NCBI RefSeq assembly: GCF_000282515.1
Contig: NZ_AKJD01000091.1
Span: 1 to 53,585 of the forward strand
Origin: Pseudomonas sp. GM80
Lineage (GTDB): Bacteria; Pseudomonadota; Gammaproteobacteria; Pseudomonadales; Pseudomonadaceae
DNA length: 53,585 bases
Direction: 5' to 3'
The translations under genes were made by a program, and so were the position numbers. Under the pieces are notes generated by a model that made no database searches, was not told the origin of the DNA, and saw only the letters and a list, made by a program, of their open reading frames with translations. This document shows, piece by piece, positions 9,217 through 17,292 of this stretch (position 1 is its first letter; the number at the start of each line of letters is the position of its first letter).

Positions 9217-10593
9217 TTAAGACAGGCGGGATTTGAGTTCGATAAAGCGCCGAGTGGCGAGCAACCCGGCCGGGTGTGCATGCCGCGCTGGCGCGAGCCA
9301 GGGCATGAGTGTCGCGATCTGCGTGAGGGCGTCCTGACCTTGCAGCGCCGCCATGAGTTGCTGCACATCCGGATCCTGTTCAGGGACCTCGATGGCTGCC
9401 GCCATCTGACTGTGCCGCCGCGGCGCTCGCGGTTTTTCCGACGACGTCCAGTCACCGGCAATCCAGTCGTGCACAAGTTGCTTTTCATAAGCATTGAACA
9501 CGCCGAACATCGCCGCGCCGTCGCCCGCGATCAGTTGCCAGAAGCGACTTGCCTGCGGGTCTTCATGGCGTTTGATCCAGCCTTTGTTCTGCAAGGCCTC
9601 AAGGAACCCGGGCAATTGCTCAGGGGTTTGCAGCCATTGATTGACGGTCTGCCCTTCGAAGCGGCAGTAATCGGAATGCATGTGCTGGCCGAATGGGCGC
9701 TTGCGCTCAAGCATCGCCAGCAACGCTTGCTCCAGGTCGAAACCTTCGATGATCGCGCGACTGCCCTGCCCCAGATCATTGAGCCGATACCCCAGCGATA
9801 CCCGGCGCAGAAACTCCGCGCGATCGGCCTCCAGCGGCATCAGGTCGAGGACCGCCTGCACGGCTTTTTGCGCATGGCCGGTGCTGGCATTGTCGATGGT
9901 CACGTGCAGGGTGAAGTAGTACGGATCGATCCCCAGTTCACTGAGTTCGTAACTGCTGATCAACAGGTGCAACGGCAGTTGTTCGTAGCCAAGGTTGTAG
10001 CCGATCACCTCAGGCAAGTAATCGACACCGGCGATGCCGAGGGCCAGTTGCAAAGCGCCTTGCAGATAGTGTTCATCAGCCGTTGCGCTGCTGTCTTGCA
10101 AGTCATGTTCAGCAAGGAGTTTGCGGTAGATCACCACATGGTTTTGCGCGGGGTTGCCGTCGCCGAGTTCTTCAAGATAGGTGGTCAGCAAGTCGCTGAA
10201 ACGTGGATCCTGCCATTGCGGTAGCAGGCCGGCGAGCCAGGCGCCGTCAACCAGTTTGGTCGGCGCCACGGCTTGCAGAAAGTACAGCGCTTGCGCCTTG
10301 CAGGCGAAAAACTGGCGCGGCCCGCCAGCCTTGCGATGTTGCAGGTAATCGGCGTATTGGCGCCCGACGTCGGTGCAATGGTCGGCGACCCACGCGTGCC
10401 ACGTCGTCGGGTCAGCCGGCAGCGGGTCGGTCAGTTGCGCAGCGTCTTGCAGTTGTTCCTGCAAGAACGCTTGCGCGAGGGCCTGAGGATCATCCTCGCG
10501 CAGTAGTGCTTCATATATTTGCCGAAGGTTCCCGGCAGGATTGATCGCTTGCGGCTGGGCCGGCGCAGAGTGCAGGCGTGTCAGGACAGTCAT
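9217..10593 (-). CDS. Iron-containing redox enzyme, haem-oxygenase-like diiron oxidase family
   Basis: A 458-residue protein of the haem-oxygenase-fold iron enzyme family, whose known members oxidise fatty acids or amino-acid-derived molecules. Two helices carry likely iron ligands: YLEELGDGNPAQNHVVIY and, further on, LHVTIDNASTGHA, a His-x3-Asp-x5-His pattern as in diiron members. The C-terminal 150 residues are not clearly part of the fold. It is first of three tightly spaced minus-strand genes, 11 bases before the methyltransferase. The ribosome site is weak (GAGAACATTGCC). The family call is fairly firm; the reaction is unknown. Confidence 0.75.
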   Translation of the reverse strand: MTVLTRLHSAPAQPQAINPAGNLRQIYEALLREDDPQALAQAFLQEQLQDAAQLTDPLPADPTTWHAWVADHCTDVGRQYADYLQHRKAGGPRQFFACKAQALYFLQAVAPTKLVDGAWLAGLLPQWQDPRFSDLLTTYLEELGDGNPAQNHVVIYRKLLAEHDLQDSSATADEHYLQGALQLALGIAGVDYLPEVIGYNLGYEQLPLHLLISSYELSELGIDPYYFTLHVTIDNASTGHAQKAVQAVLDLMPLEADRAEFLRRVSLGYRLNDLGQGSRAIIEGFDLEQALLAMLERKRPFGQHMHSDYCRFEGQTVNQWLQTPEQLPGFLEALQNKGWIKRHEDPQASRFWQLIAGDGAAMFGVFNAYEKQLVHDWIAGDWTSSEKPRAPRRHSQMAAAIEVPEQDPDVQQLMAALQGQDALTQIATLMPWLAPARHAHPAGLLATRRFIELKSRLS

Positions 10594-10731
10594 GGCAATG
10601 TTCTCGGTCGGTTTTGGCAGGGCGCTGTTTCACACGCCTCTACAGCAGCAGAGGGTGTGCGCCTGCGAAAAATTCAATCGACGTGAAATTTGCCCGGACG
10701 GACGGCGACCTACGGCGCTTTCGCAGCCTCA

Positions 10732-10785
10732 GAAACTGGCGGAACTGCTGGAACTGCTGGAACTGCTGAAACTGCTGAAACTCAC
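10732..10785. repeat. Tandem 9-bp repeat, six units
   Basis: Six consecutive 9-bp units related to GGAACTGCT; three are identical and the others differ at one to three positions. It directly abuts the REP pair on its right and is not inside a gene I can support. Confidence 0.85.
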
Positions 10786-10864
10786 TGTAGGAGCTGCCGA
10801 AGGCTGCGATCTTTTGATCTTAAAAAACAACGTCAAAAGATCGCAGCCTTCGGCAGCTCCTACA
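10786..10864. repeat. REP inverted pair (GCTGCGATCTTTTGA family)
   Basis: Nearly perfect inverted arms from TGTAGGAGCTGCCGAAGG to its complement, with a short AT-rich centre. This is the copy nearest the RAYT gene. Confidence 0.95.
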
Positions 10865-10871
10865 TGGGTCA

Positions 10872-10945
10872 GATCGTGCAATTTGGTTAGATCGTGCAAT
10901 GAGCTGCAATGGGGTTGGGTTGTGCAATAGGTTACATCGTGCAAT
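10872..10945. repeat. Imperfect short repeats (ATCGTGCAAT)
   Basis: The decamer ATCGTGCAAT occurs three times (at about 10873, 10891 and 10936), with diverged copies TGCAATGGGG and TTGTGCAAT between. Spacing is about 16-18 bases, usually followed by GGTT. It separates the REP pair from the RAYT gene. Confidence 0.7.
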
Positions 10946-11013
10946 GGGTTGGATTCGCGCAGGGGCCAGGGATGGCTAGGGTTTAGGGACGATCATTTTT
11001 GGAGGGCAAGGGA

Positions 11014-11469
11014 ATGCCTGTTGCGGCAAAAGGATGTGGTTTGAGGAAGGGGCGGTATTCGGAGGTGGGTCAGGTTTATTTGTTAACGGTTGTCGTAGAC
11101 CAGCGGGTGGCGGTTTTCGCTGATTGGAGATTGGGGCGGTTGTTAGTTGAGCAATTGCGCTTGGCAGAAGAATCAGGAATGGTGCGGTCGCTGGCCTTTG
11201 TGTTGATGCCCGATCACTTGCATTGGTTGGTTGAGCTGAAGCGAGGTTCTTTGGCAGAGCTGATGTGTCGAGTCAAATCTCGCAGTTGTCGTTCGATCAA
11301 TCTCTGCCGCAGCAGCAATGGGCGGTTATGGCAGCGCGGGTATCACGATCGGGCTTTACGGCGCGATGAGAATCTTCAGGCGACAGCACGGTATATCGTG
11401 ATGAACCCTCTGCGCGCGGGGTTGGTTCGGCGCTTGGGAGATTATCCGTTGTGGGCTGCGATCTTTTGA
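11014..11469 (+). CDS. REP-associated tyrosine transposase (RAYT, Y1/HUH)
   Basis: A 151-residue single-strand endonuclease of the IS200/IS605-related REP-associated family, thought to nick and spread REP sequences. The His-hydrophobic-His motif is at residues 68-70 (MPDHLHWLVEL) and the likely catalytic tyrosine is Y127 (ARYIVMNPLRAGLV). The ATG at 11014 has GGAGG eight bases upstream; an in-frame TTG at 10999 is less likely. The last five codons and the stop are encoded by a REP half-core (GGCTGCGATCTTTTGA at 11454-11469), the same sequence family as the REP pair 150 bases upstream. The gene is single-copy here and not flanked by inverted repeats of an insertion sequence. Composition is lower in GC than its neighbours. 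Confidence 0.93.
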   Translation: MPVAAKGCGLRKGRYSEVGQVYLLTVVVDQRVAVFADWRLGRLLVEQLRLAEESGMVRSLAFVLMPDHLHWLVELKRGSLAELMCRVKSRSCRSINLCRSSNGRLWQRGYHDRALRRDENLQATARYIVMNPLRAGLVRRLGDYPLWAAIF

Positions 11470-11476
11470 CGTTGCT

Positions 11477-12256
11477 TCAGGCCTGACCTTTGGCCTGCTG
11501 CTCCAGGTGCACTTGCAAATCCGGATCAATCTGCAACGCCGCCGCCAGTTCATCGAGATAACTGCGTTCGGCGTCCTGCTGGTCATCCACCAGCATCACG
11601 CTGGCCAGATACATTTCAGCGGCAACCGCCGGATCACCTTGCGCCGACTGGGCAACTTCATTGGGGTCCAACGGTTTCGCCACTTCGGCGTCAAGCCATT
11701 GCTGCAACTGCGGATCATCGGTGTGTTTGCCGATTTCGCTGCTGATCAGGTGTTTTTCCGATTTATCAATCCGCCCGTCAGCCTTGGCTGCCGCGATCAG
11801 CGCGCGCAGCACCGCATGGCTGTGTTCTTCCACCTCGGGGCCTGCAAGCAGATTGGCGGTTTGCGGGATCTGTTGCGGCGCCGCGCTGGCCTGGCTGCGT
11901 TGCCAGGCTTGATACGCCTGATAGGCCATCATTCCCAGCGACGCGAGTGCCGCGTAATTGCTGCCGCCGGAACGGCTTTGCGTACCGCCCGCACCGCCAC
12001 CACCGCCCAACGCCCCACCCAATGCGCCGCCCAGGCCACCGCCGGCCCCGCCGCCAAGCAACCCACCGAGCAAACCACCCAGGCCGCCAAGCCCACCAGC
12101 AGAGCCCGCGCCACTGGCAGCACCGGAACCGCCGCCGAGCAGGCCACCGAGCAAACCGCCGAGCCCGCCCAGCCCTCCGCCGGCCGAGGCGCTACCTTGT
12201 TGTCCAGCCGAGGCCTGGCCTCGCAGCAGTTGTTCGAGCAAATCGCTGGTGTTCAT
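11477..12256 (-). CDS. DUF533 / TerB-like protein with Gly-rich N-terminus
   Basis: A 259-residue protein with two parts. Residues about 15-100 are low-complexity Gly/Leu/Ala with two copies of a GGLGGLGGLLGGLLGGG-like block. Residues about 125-255 form a TerB-like helical domain (AVLRALIAAAKADGRIDKSEK and later YLDELAAALQIDPDLQ), typical of DUF533 proteins. The function is unknown; TerB-like domains often bind metal ions at membranes. The ATG at 12256 follows TGAGGATGACGTC and is preferred to an ATG 18 bases upstream. The gene runs tail-to-tail with the RAYT gene, seven bases apart. Confidence 0.85.
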   Translation of the reverse strand: MNTSDLLEQLLRGQASAGQQGSASAGGGLGGLGGLLGGLLGGGSGAASGAGSAGGLGGLGGLLGGLLGGGAGGGLGGALGGALGGGGGAGGTQSRSGGSNYAALASLGMMAYQAYQAWQRSQASAAPQQIPQTANLLAGPEVEEHSHAVLRALIAAAKADGRIDKSEKHLISSEIGKHTDDPQLQQWLDAEVAKPLDPNEVAQSAQGDPAVAAEMYLASVMLVDDQQDAERSYLDELAAALQIDPDLQVHLEQQAKGQA

Positions 12257-12514
12257 GACGTCATCCTCAGGCATTGGCAGTGACTGCGTCAGGCAACTCT
12301 AGACCTCTGCGGCCATAGCGCCAGCACCGTTTGGCCGACACTCAAGGCCTGGGCGGGTTTGGCCCGGGATTTTTTCCAGCCGCCAGCTAAGATTCAAGGG
12401 TGGTGAACCTTATCCCGGCCAGACCGGTCGATAGCTGCAACCCCGACCCGGTTTGCCGGCGCCCTTTGCCCAAGGGTGATAACCGGCTTGCTTCACTTTC
12501 TGGAGAACGCCCCC

Positions 12515-13237
12515 GTGATATCGACCGTACACATCGCCAGGCTCAAAGCATGGGGCGCCCATGGTTTTACCGCGACTGGCGTGGTCACAGCTTTCCTGGC
12601 CACCCTCGCCCTGCTGGAAAACCAACCGACCCACTGCCTGATGTGGCTGGGCGTGGCGCTGATCGTCGACGGCCTCGATGGTGCGCTGGCGCGCAAGGTC
12701 AATGTGCAATCGGTGCTGCCGAGCTTCGACGGTTCGATCCTCGATCTGGTGATCGATTACCTGACCTATGTGTTCATTCCGGCGCTGTTTATCTATCGCT
12801 ACATTCCATTGCCTGACTACACCCTGCTGCTGACGGTGTCGCTGATTCTGGTGTCGTCGCTGTTCTGTTTCTGCAACGTCAATATGAAGAGCAAGGACAA
12901 TTACTTTGTCGGCTTTCCGGCGGCGTGGAATGTGGTTGCGCTGTGCCTGTACATCATCGGCCCGGGACCATGGATTACCTTCCTGACGGTGATCGGCCTG
13001 GCGCTGTTGACGGTCACGCAGATGAAGTTCCTGCACCCGTTCCGCGTGCGCCGATTCATGCCGATCAATATTGCGGTGACGGCGATCTGGCTGCTGTGCA
13101 GCTTGTCGCTGGTGCTCAATCACCCGGTGATCAACCCGCTGGTGATGGGCTTGTGGTTATTGATGTCGGCGTACTTTCTGGGCATCTGCATCTGGCGCAC
13201 GGCACTGGAGTGGTTTGATCGGCCGCATCTGAAATAA
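12515..13237 (+). CDS. pcs: Phosphatidylcholine synthase
   Basis: Integral membrane CDP-alcohol phosphotransferase that condenses CDP-diacylglycerol with choline to make phosphatidylcholine in one step. The signature DG-x2-AR-x8-G-x3-D-x3-D is present in modified form across VDGLDGALARKVN and FDGSILDLVIDY, as in the Pcs subfamily. The 240-residue protein has about eight hydrophobic segments. The GTG at 12515 has GGAGA nine bases upstream and gives the usual Pcs length; a GTG at 12476 would add 13 residues. Phosphatidylcholine synthesis by this route depends on choline from the environment and is common in host-associated pseudomonads. It is a single gene. Confidence 0.93.
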   Translation: MISTVHIARLKAWGAHGFTATGVVTAFLATLALLENQPTHCLMWLGVALIVDGLDGALARKVNVQSVLPSFDGSILDLVIDYLTYVFIPALFIYRYIPLPDYTLLLTVSLILVSSLFCFCNVNMKSKDNYFVGFPAAWNVVALCLYIIGPGPWITFLTVIGLALLTVTQMKFLHPFRVRRFMPINIAVTAIWLLCSLSLVLNHPVINPLVMGLWLLMSAYFLGICIWRTALEWFDRPHLK

Positions 13238-13261
13238 GCCCCTCGAACTCAATACAAAACC

Positions 13262-13351
13262 TGTGGGAGCTGGCTTGCCAGCGATGGCGGTACACCCGTC
13301 GGCAAATAAGTCGACTGAATGTCCGTCATCGCTGGCAAGCCAGCTCCCACA
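13262..13351. repeat. REP inverted pair (GGGAGCTGGCTTGCCAGCGATG family)
   Basis: Facing copies of TGTGGGAGCTGGCTTGCCAG and its complement around a 40-base spacer, between pcs and the methyltransferase gene. Confidence 0.93.
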
Positions 13352-13378
13352 GGGATTTCATTGATCCGGGGAGCGGCT

Positions 13379-14191
13379 TCAACGTTTGTTGATGACGACT
13401 TCCAGGTATTCGCTCGGTACCACCAGCGAACCCTCCCCCGCCCGGTTCGAGCGATTGAGCAACTCCGCCAGATCACTTTCCAGTGCCTGCCCGCTCTCCG
13501 GCGGCAACGCTGCGAACGCTTTGTGCACCGGCCCGTACCAATGGCGGAAGATGTCGATGAAGTGCGCCGCCGAGCGATAACGGAAGTTGAATTCCCGCCG
13601 GCTGACCCGCACCAGAAATTCGCGATCATCGAAGTGCTTGTGCAGCCACGCGTCCGAGCCCCAGTTCGACGGTGGCTGCGCTCCCGCGGGTGGCGGCAGA
13701 TGGCGGCCGAGGATTTTGAACATCTGCCCGACGAAGCCTTCCGGCGTCCAGTTCGCCAATCCGATCCGCCCTCCTCGACGACAGACCCTGCCCAACTCAG
13801 CGGCAGCCTTGTCCTGATCCGGTGCGAACATCACGCCGAAGGTCGAGAGCACCGCGTCATAACTGTCATCTGCGAACGGCAGCGCCTCGGCGTCGGCGAC
13901 TTGAAACGTCACGTCCAGATGCTCGGCCCGCGCTCGGTCCTGTCCGCGTTCCAACAGCGCCGCGACGTAATCGGTCGATGTGACCAGACACCCGCGCCGC
14001 GCCGCCGCCAGCGTCGCATTGCCGTTGCCGGCGGCGACGTCCAGCACCTGCTCATCGCAACGCAGGTCACAGGCTTCGGCGAGGTTTTCGCCGACGATTT
14101 GCAAGGTGGTGCCGATCACGGCGTAGTCACCACTGGCCCAGGCGACTTTCTGGCGTTCCTTCAAGGCAGTCAGATCAATCGGGGTACTCAT
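13379..14191 (-). CDS. Class I SAM-dependent methyltransferase (UbiE/Methyltransf_11 type)
   Basis: A 270-residue protein with a complete SAM-binding core: VLDVAAGNGNATLAAARRG (motif I), DVTFQVADAEALPFADDSYDAVLSTFGVMF (motifs II-III spread) and a post-core RCRRGGRIGLANWTPEGF-like strand. The C-terminal third has aromatic residues suited to binding a small molecule. The ATG at 14191 has CGGAGCT nearby; an upstream ATG at 14239 would add 16 polar residues. The substrate is not recognisable. It is flanked by a REP pair and transcribed divergently from the acetyltransferase gene. Confidence 0.85.
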   Translation of the reverse strand: MSTPIDLTALKERQKVAWASGDYAVIGTTLQIVGENLAEACDLRCDEQVLDVAAGNGNATLAAARRGCLVTSTDYVAALLERGQDRARAEHLDVTFQVADAEALPFADDSYDAVLSTFGVMFAPDQDKAAAELGRVCRRGGRIGLANWTPEGFVGQMFKILGRHLPPPAGAQPPSNWGSDAWLHKHFDDREFLVRVSRREFNFRYRSAAHFIDIFRHWYGPVHKAFAALPPESGQALESDLAELLNRSNRAGEGSLVVPSEYLEVVINKR

Positions 14192-14425
14192 GAAGTCGAG
14201 CTCCGCTGCGTTCTTGTTATGGGTCACAGGGCTGTTCATGACCCTGCTCGGCCACTATCGCGCCGAGTCGTGCCGGCGTCCCTGTCAATCGTCCGGCAAC
14301 CCTGTAAAACCGCGGCTTTGCCGATGAGTGGCGAGAATTTGTAAAGGCGCTGCAACACCTCCGGGATTGCCAGTGCCGACGGATTGGTTTCTGATGCACG
14401 CTCGCCTCTGCAACGGACTCACCTG

Positions 14426-14887
14426 ATGTCACTGCACCTCGATTGGCTGGCTCATCACTTGCACCACAGCGACCACTATTCCCAATGGATTCACCGACAA
14501 TTTCACTACGAATACGCCCACCAACCGTTAGCCGAATGGCAGCGCGAATTTGCCGAAGGGCAAAGCAACGGCGATTGGTCGTGCCTGATTGCCATGGACG
14601 GTGAACAGTTGGTCGGAGGCGCCGCGCTGGCCCGCGATGACTTGGCGCATCGGCCCGATCTGGGGCCGTGGCTGGCCTGCGTGTTCGTCGACCCCGAAGC
14701 GCGCGGCCAGGGTTTGGCGGAGCGACTGATTGAGGGGATTTGTCGGGAGGCGAAAGATCGTGGGATCGCGCGTCTGTACCTGCACACTCAGAACAAGCAG
14801 GACTACTACGCCAAGCGTGGCTGGCAGGTTCTGGAGCGGTTTCGCGCCTGGGACAACGAACAATGGCTGATGGTGCGCAACCTCTGA
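14426..14887 (+). CDS. GNAT family N-acetyltransferase
   Basis: A 153-residue acetyl-CoA-dependent acetyltransferase. The acetyl-CoA loop is visible as VDPEARGQGLAERLIEG (R/Q-x-x-G-x-G/A pattern), followed by a C-terminal strand with YAKRGWQVLERF. The N-terminus is His-rich (HHLHHSDHYSQWIH), unusual but without a known role. The ATG at 14426 is preferred over an upstream TTG, although its ribosome site is weak. Substrate unknown. Confidence 0.85.
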   Translation: MSLHLDWLAHHLHHSDHYSQWIHRQFHYEYAHQPLAEWQREFAEGQSNGDWSCLIAMDGEQLVGGAALARDDLAHRPDLGPWLACVFVDPEARGQGLAERLIEGICREAKDRGIARLYLHTQNKQDYYAKRGWQVLERFRAWDNEQWLMVRNL

Positions 14888-14903
14888 ACCCGACACATTC
14901 CCC

Positions 14904-14932
14904 TGTAGGCGCAGCGTGCCGCAGCTCCTACA
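14904..14932. repeat. Short degenerate REP hairpin
   Basis: TGTAGGCGCAGCGTGCCGC followed by AGCTCCTACA: a collapsed REP of the TGTAGGAGCTGC family with most of the spacer lost. It follows the acetyltransferase stop. Confidence 0.7.
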
Positions 14933-15097
14933 AGGGGGTTGTGACGGGGCGCAGTCGGGCTAGACTCATTCATGACCCAGTCGAGGGGGCCGCAGGGCGC
15001 AGCGTACGTCCTGCCCGTATCCCCGACCACCGCCCGGTGGCGCATGCCTCGACCCTCAACGCCGCCGGACTGTGATCCTGTTTCAGGAGCACACACA

Positions 15098-16144
15098 ATG
15101 GACGAGGCCCGACTCAACGACTTCATGGGCAAACTGGTCAATGACATGGGCGGCGCGGCGATGCTGGCCAATGTCATCGTCGGCGAAGAACTCGGGCTGT
15201 ACCGGGCGATGGCCGACAGCCAACCGATCAGCCCCGAAGCCCTCGCTGCAAAAACCACCTGCAACCCACGCCTGGTGCGTGAATGGCTCAGCGCCCATGC
15301 GGCGTCCGGCTACATGGAACACCACGACGGCCAGTTTCGCCTGCCGGAAGAACAGGCGCTGGCGCTGGCTGTGGAGGATTCGCCGGTGTACGTCGCCGGC
15401 GGGCTCGGCGTGGTGGCGTCGTTTTTCCATGACAAGGACAAACTGGTCAAAGCCATGCGCGGCAACGGCGCCCTGCCCTGGGGCGACCACCATCCGTGCA
15501 TGTTCACCGGCACCGAACGGTTCTTTCGCCCCGGCTACAAAGGCCACCTGATCGCCGAATGGTTGCCGGCGCTGGACGGCGTTGTCGCCAAACTCGAAGA
15601 CGGCGCCAAAGTTGCCGACGTCGGCTGCGGTCATGGCGCCTCGACGGTGATCATGGCCCAGGCGTTTCCCAACTCGCGTTTCGTCGGTTTCGACTACCAC
15701 GCGCCGTCGATCACCGTGGCGACCCAACGTGCGGAAGAAGGCGGCGTCAGCAGTCGGGCGAAATTTTTCCAGGGCACAGCCAAAAGCTATCCGGGCGATG
15801 ACTATGACCTGATCTGCTACTTCGACTGCCTGCACGACATGGGCGACCCGGTCGGTGCTGCGCGGCATGCCTACGATTCGCTGAAAGACGACGGCACGGT
15901 GCTGCTGGTCGAGCCTTTCGCCAACGACACGCTGGACGACAACATCAATCCGGTCGGTCGACTGTTCTATGCGGCGTCAACGTTTATCTGCACGCCAAAC
16001 TCGCTGTCCCAGGAAGTCGGCCTCGGACTCGGCGCGCAGGCGGGGGAAATGCGCCTGCGCAAAGTCTTCACTGAAGCCGGGTTCAAACACTTCCGCCGAG
16101 CCACTCAAACACCCTTCAACCTGATCCTCGAGGCGCGTAAATAA
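15098..16144 (+). CDS. SAM-dependent methyltransferase with N-terminal winged helix
   Basis: A 348-residue protein in two parts. Residues about 5-95 form a helical or winged-helix dimerisation domain (MLANVIVGEELGLYRAMADS and later LVREWLSAHAASGYMEH), as in O-methyltransferase-like families. Residues about 165-345 form the SAM-binding domain with VADVGCGHGASTVIMAQAFP. The region after motif III (YFDCLHDMGDPVGAARHAY) is typical of family members acting on small molecules. The ATG at 15098 follows AGGAGCACACACA. The substrate is unknown. The gene stands alone between REP elements. Confidence 0.88.
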   Translation: MDEARLNDFMGKLVNDMGGAAMLANVIVGEELGLYRAMADSQPISPEALAAKTTCNPRLVREWLSAHAASGYMEHHDGQFRLPEEQALALAVEDSPVYVAGGLGVVASFFHDKDKLVKAMRGNGALPWGDHHPCMFTGTERFFRPGYKGHLIAEWLPALDGVVAKLEDGAKVADVGCGHGASTVIMAQAFPNSRFVGFDYHAPSITVATQRAEEGGVSSRAKFFQGTAKSYPGDDYDLICYFDCLHDMGDPVGAARHAYDSLKDDGTVLLVEPFANDTLDDNINPVGRLFYAASTFICTPNSLSQEVGLGLGAQAGEMRLRKVFTEAGFKHFRRATQTPFNLILEARK

Positions 16145-16162
16145 AGGCATGACGACAACCCT

Positions 16163-16294
16163 TGTGGCGAGGGGATTTATCCCCGATCGGCGACAAAGTC
16201 GTCGCAAAACCCGTAACTCGCCGTGCCTGACACACATCATTAACCGATCCCGGGGTCGCTTGGCGATCCCGCAGGAGCAAGCTCCCTCGCCACA
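16163..16294. repeat. REP-like inverted pair (TGTGGCGAGGGGATTTATCC family), diverged
   Basis: The left copy is TGTGGCGAGGGGATTTATCC and the right copy ends CTCCCTCGCCACA. The inner parts have diverged, the right copy carrying GCAGGAGCAAGCTCC. Confidence 0.75.
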
Positions 16295-16356
16295 ATCCGC
16301 CCCACCACAGAGGTTGGTGCTAACCTGCTGGCACTGTCCACTTCGGAGTGCTGAGC

Positions 16357-17205
16357 ATGTTCGACAGCCCGACCCAAGAACACCTCGACACGCTGCAACA
16401 GGCGATGGCCGACGGCGACTTCCTGGTACTGACCGGGGCCGGCATCAGCACGCCCTCCGGCATTCCGGATTATCGCGACAGCGAGGGCGTACGCCGGGGC
16501 CGGCAACCCATGATGTATCAGGAATTCCTCGCCGCCCCCGAATCACGCCGCCGCTATTGGGCGCGGGCCATGCTCGGCTGGCCGCGTGTGCGACAGGCCC
16601 AGCCGAACGTCGCCCACGAGGCGTTGGCCACGATGCAGCGCCAAGGCCAGATCAGCGGACTGATCACGCAGAACGTCGATACCCTGCACGATCAGGCCGG
16701 CAGCCATGACGTGATTGAATTGCACGGCAGCCTGCACTGGGTGCTGTGCCTGGATTGCGCCCAGCGCAGCGAGCGCGATGCGATCCAGCAGTTGATGGAG
16801 GCGCAGAACCCGTACCTGGCCGGCGTCGATGCGGTGCAGGCGCCGGACGGCGATACCTTGCTCGATCCGGCCTTCGAAGCACGCTTTCAGACCCCGCGCT
16901 GCCCGCACTGCGCGGGTGAGCGGCTGAAACCGGATGTGGTGTTTTTTGGCGAGAATGTGGCGGCGCAGACGGCGGCGCGGGCCATGGCCGCGGCAGAGAA
17001 TGCGGCAGGCCTTCTGGTGGTTGGCTCATCGTTGATGGCGTACTCGGCGTTTCGCCTGTGCCGGGTGATTGCCGATCGCGGTAAACCGTTGATTGCGATC
17101 AATCTGGGCAAGACCCGCGCAGACGATTTGCTTGACCTGAAAATCGAAGCATCCTGCGAACAGCTCCTGCCCCTGCTCGCCCACCACCTGAATACCCCCC
17201 TGTAG
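16357..17205 (+). CDS. NAD-dependent protein deacylase, SIR2 family
   Basis: A 282-residue sirtuin that removes acyl groups from lysines using NAD, releasing nicotinamide. NAD-binding GAGISTPSGIPDYR, TQNVDTLHDQAG and the catalytic histidine in ELHGSLH are intact. A zinc site is formed by CLDC and a later CPHC pair. The architecture resembles class II (SIRT4-like) enzymes. The ATG at 16357 follows CGGAGTGCTGAGC. The stop codon TAG lies inside a REP element (TGTAGGAG at 17201), so the C-terminus ends exactly where the repeat begins. It could be called cobB-like, but this subclass differs from E. coli CobB. Confidence 0.92.
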   Translation: MFDSPTQEHLDTLQQAMADGDFLVLTGAGISTPSGIPDYRDSEGVRRGRQPMMYQEFLAAPESRRRYWARAMLGWPRVRQAQPNVAHEALATMQRQGQISGLITQNVDTLHDQAGSHDVIELHGSLHWVLCLDCAQRSERDAIQQLMEAQNPYLAGVDAVQAPDGDTLLDPAFEARFQTPRCPHCAGERLKPDVVFFGENVAAQTAARAMAAAENAAGLLVVGSSLMAYSAFRLCRVIADRGKPLIAINLGKTRADDLLDLKIEASCEQLLPLLAHHLNTPL

Positions 17206-17279
17206 GAGCCGCCGAAGGCTGCGATCTTTTGATCTTTAAAACCAACATCAAAAGATCGCAGCCTTCGGCAGCTCCTACA
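17201..17279. repeat. REP inverted pair overlapping sirtuin stop
   Basis: Full-length pair of the GCTGCGATCTTTTGATC family. Its first bases (TGTAG) provide the stop codon of the sirtuin gene. Confidence 0.95.
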
Positions 17280-17292
17280 GGGGATATGTGTT

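Noticed and set aside
10541..10930. Coding frames across the gap before the RAYT gene
   Set aside because: They run through the 9-bp array and the REP pair, with repeated ELLELLELLK-like translation and no ribosome site.
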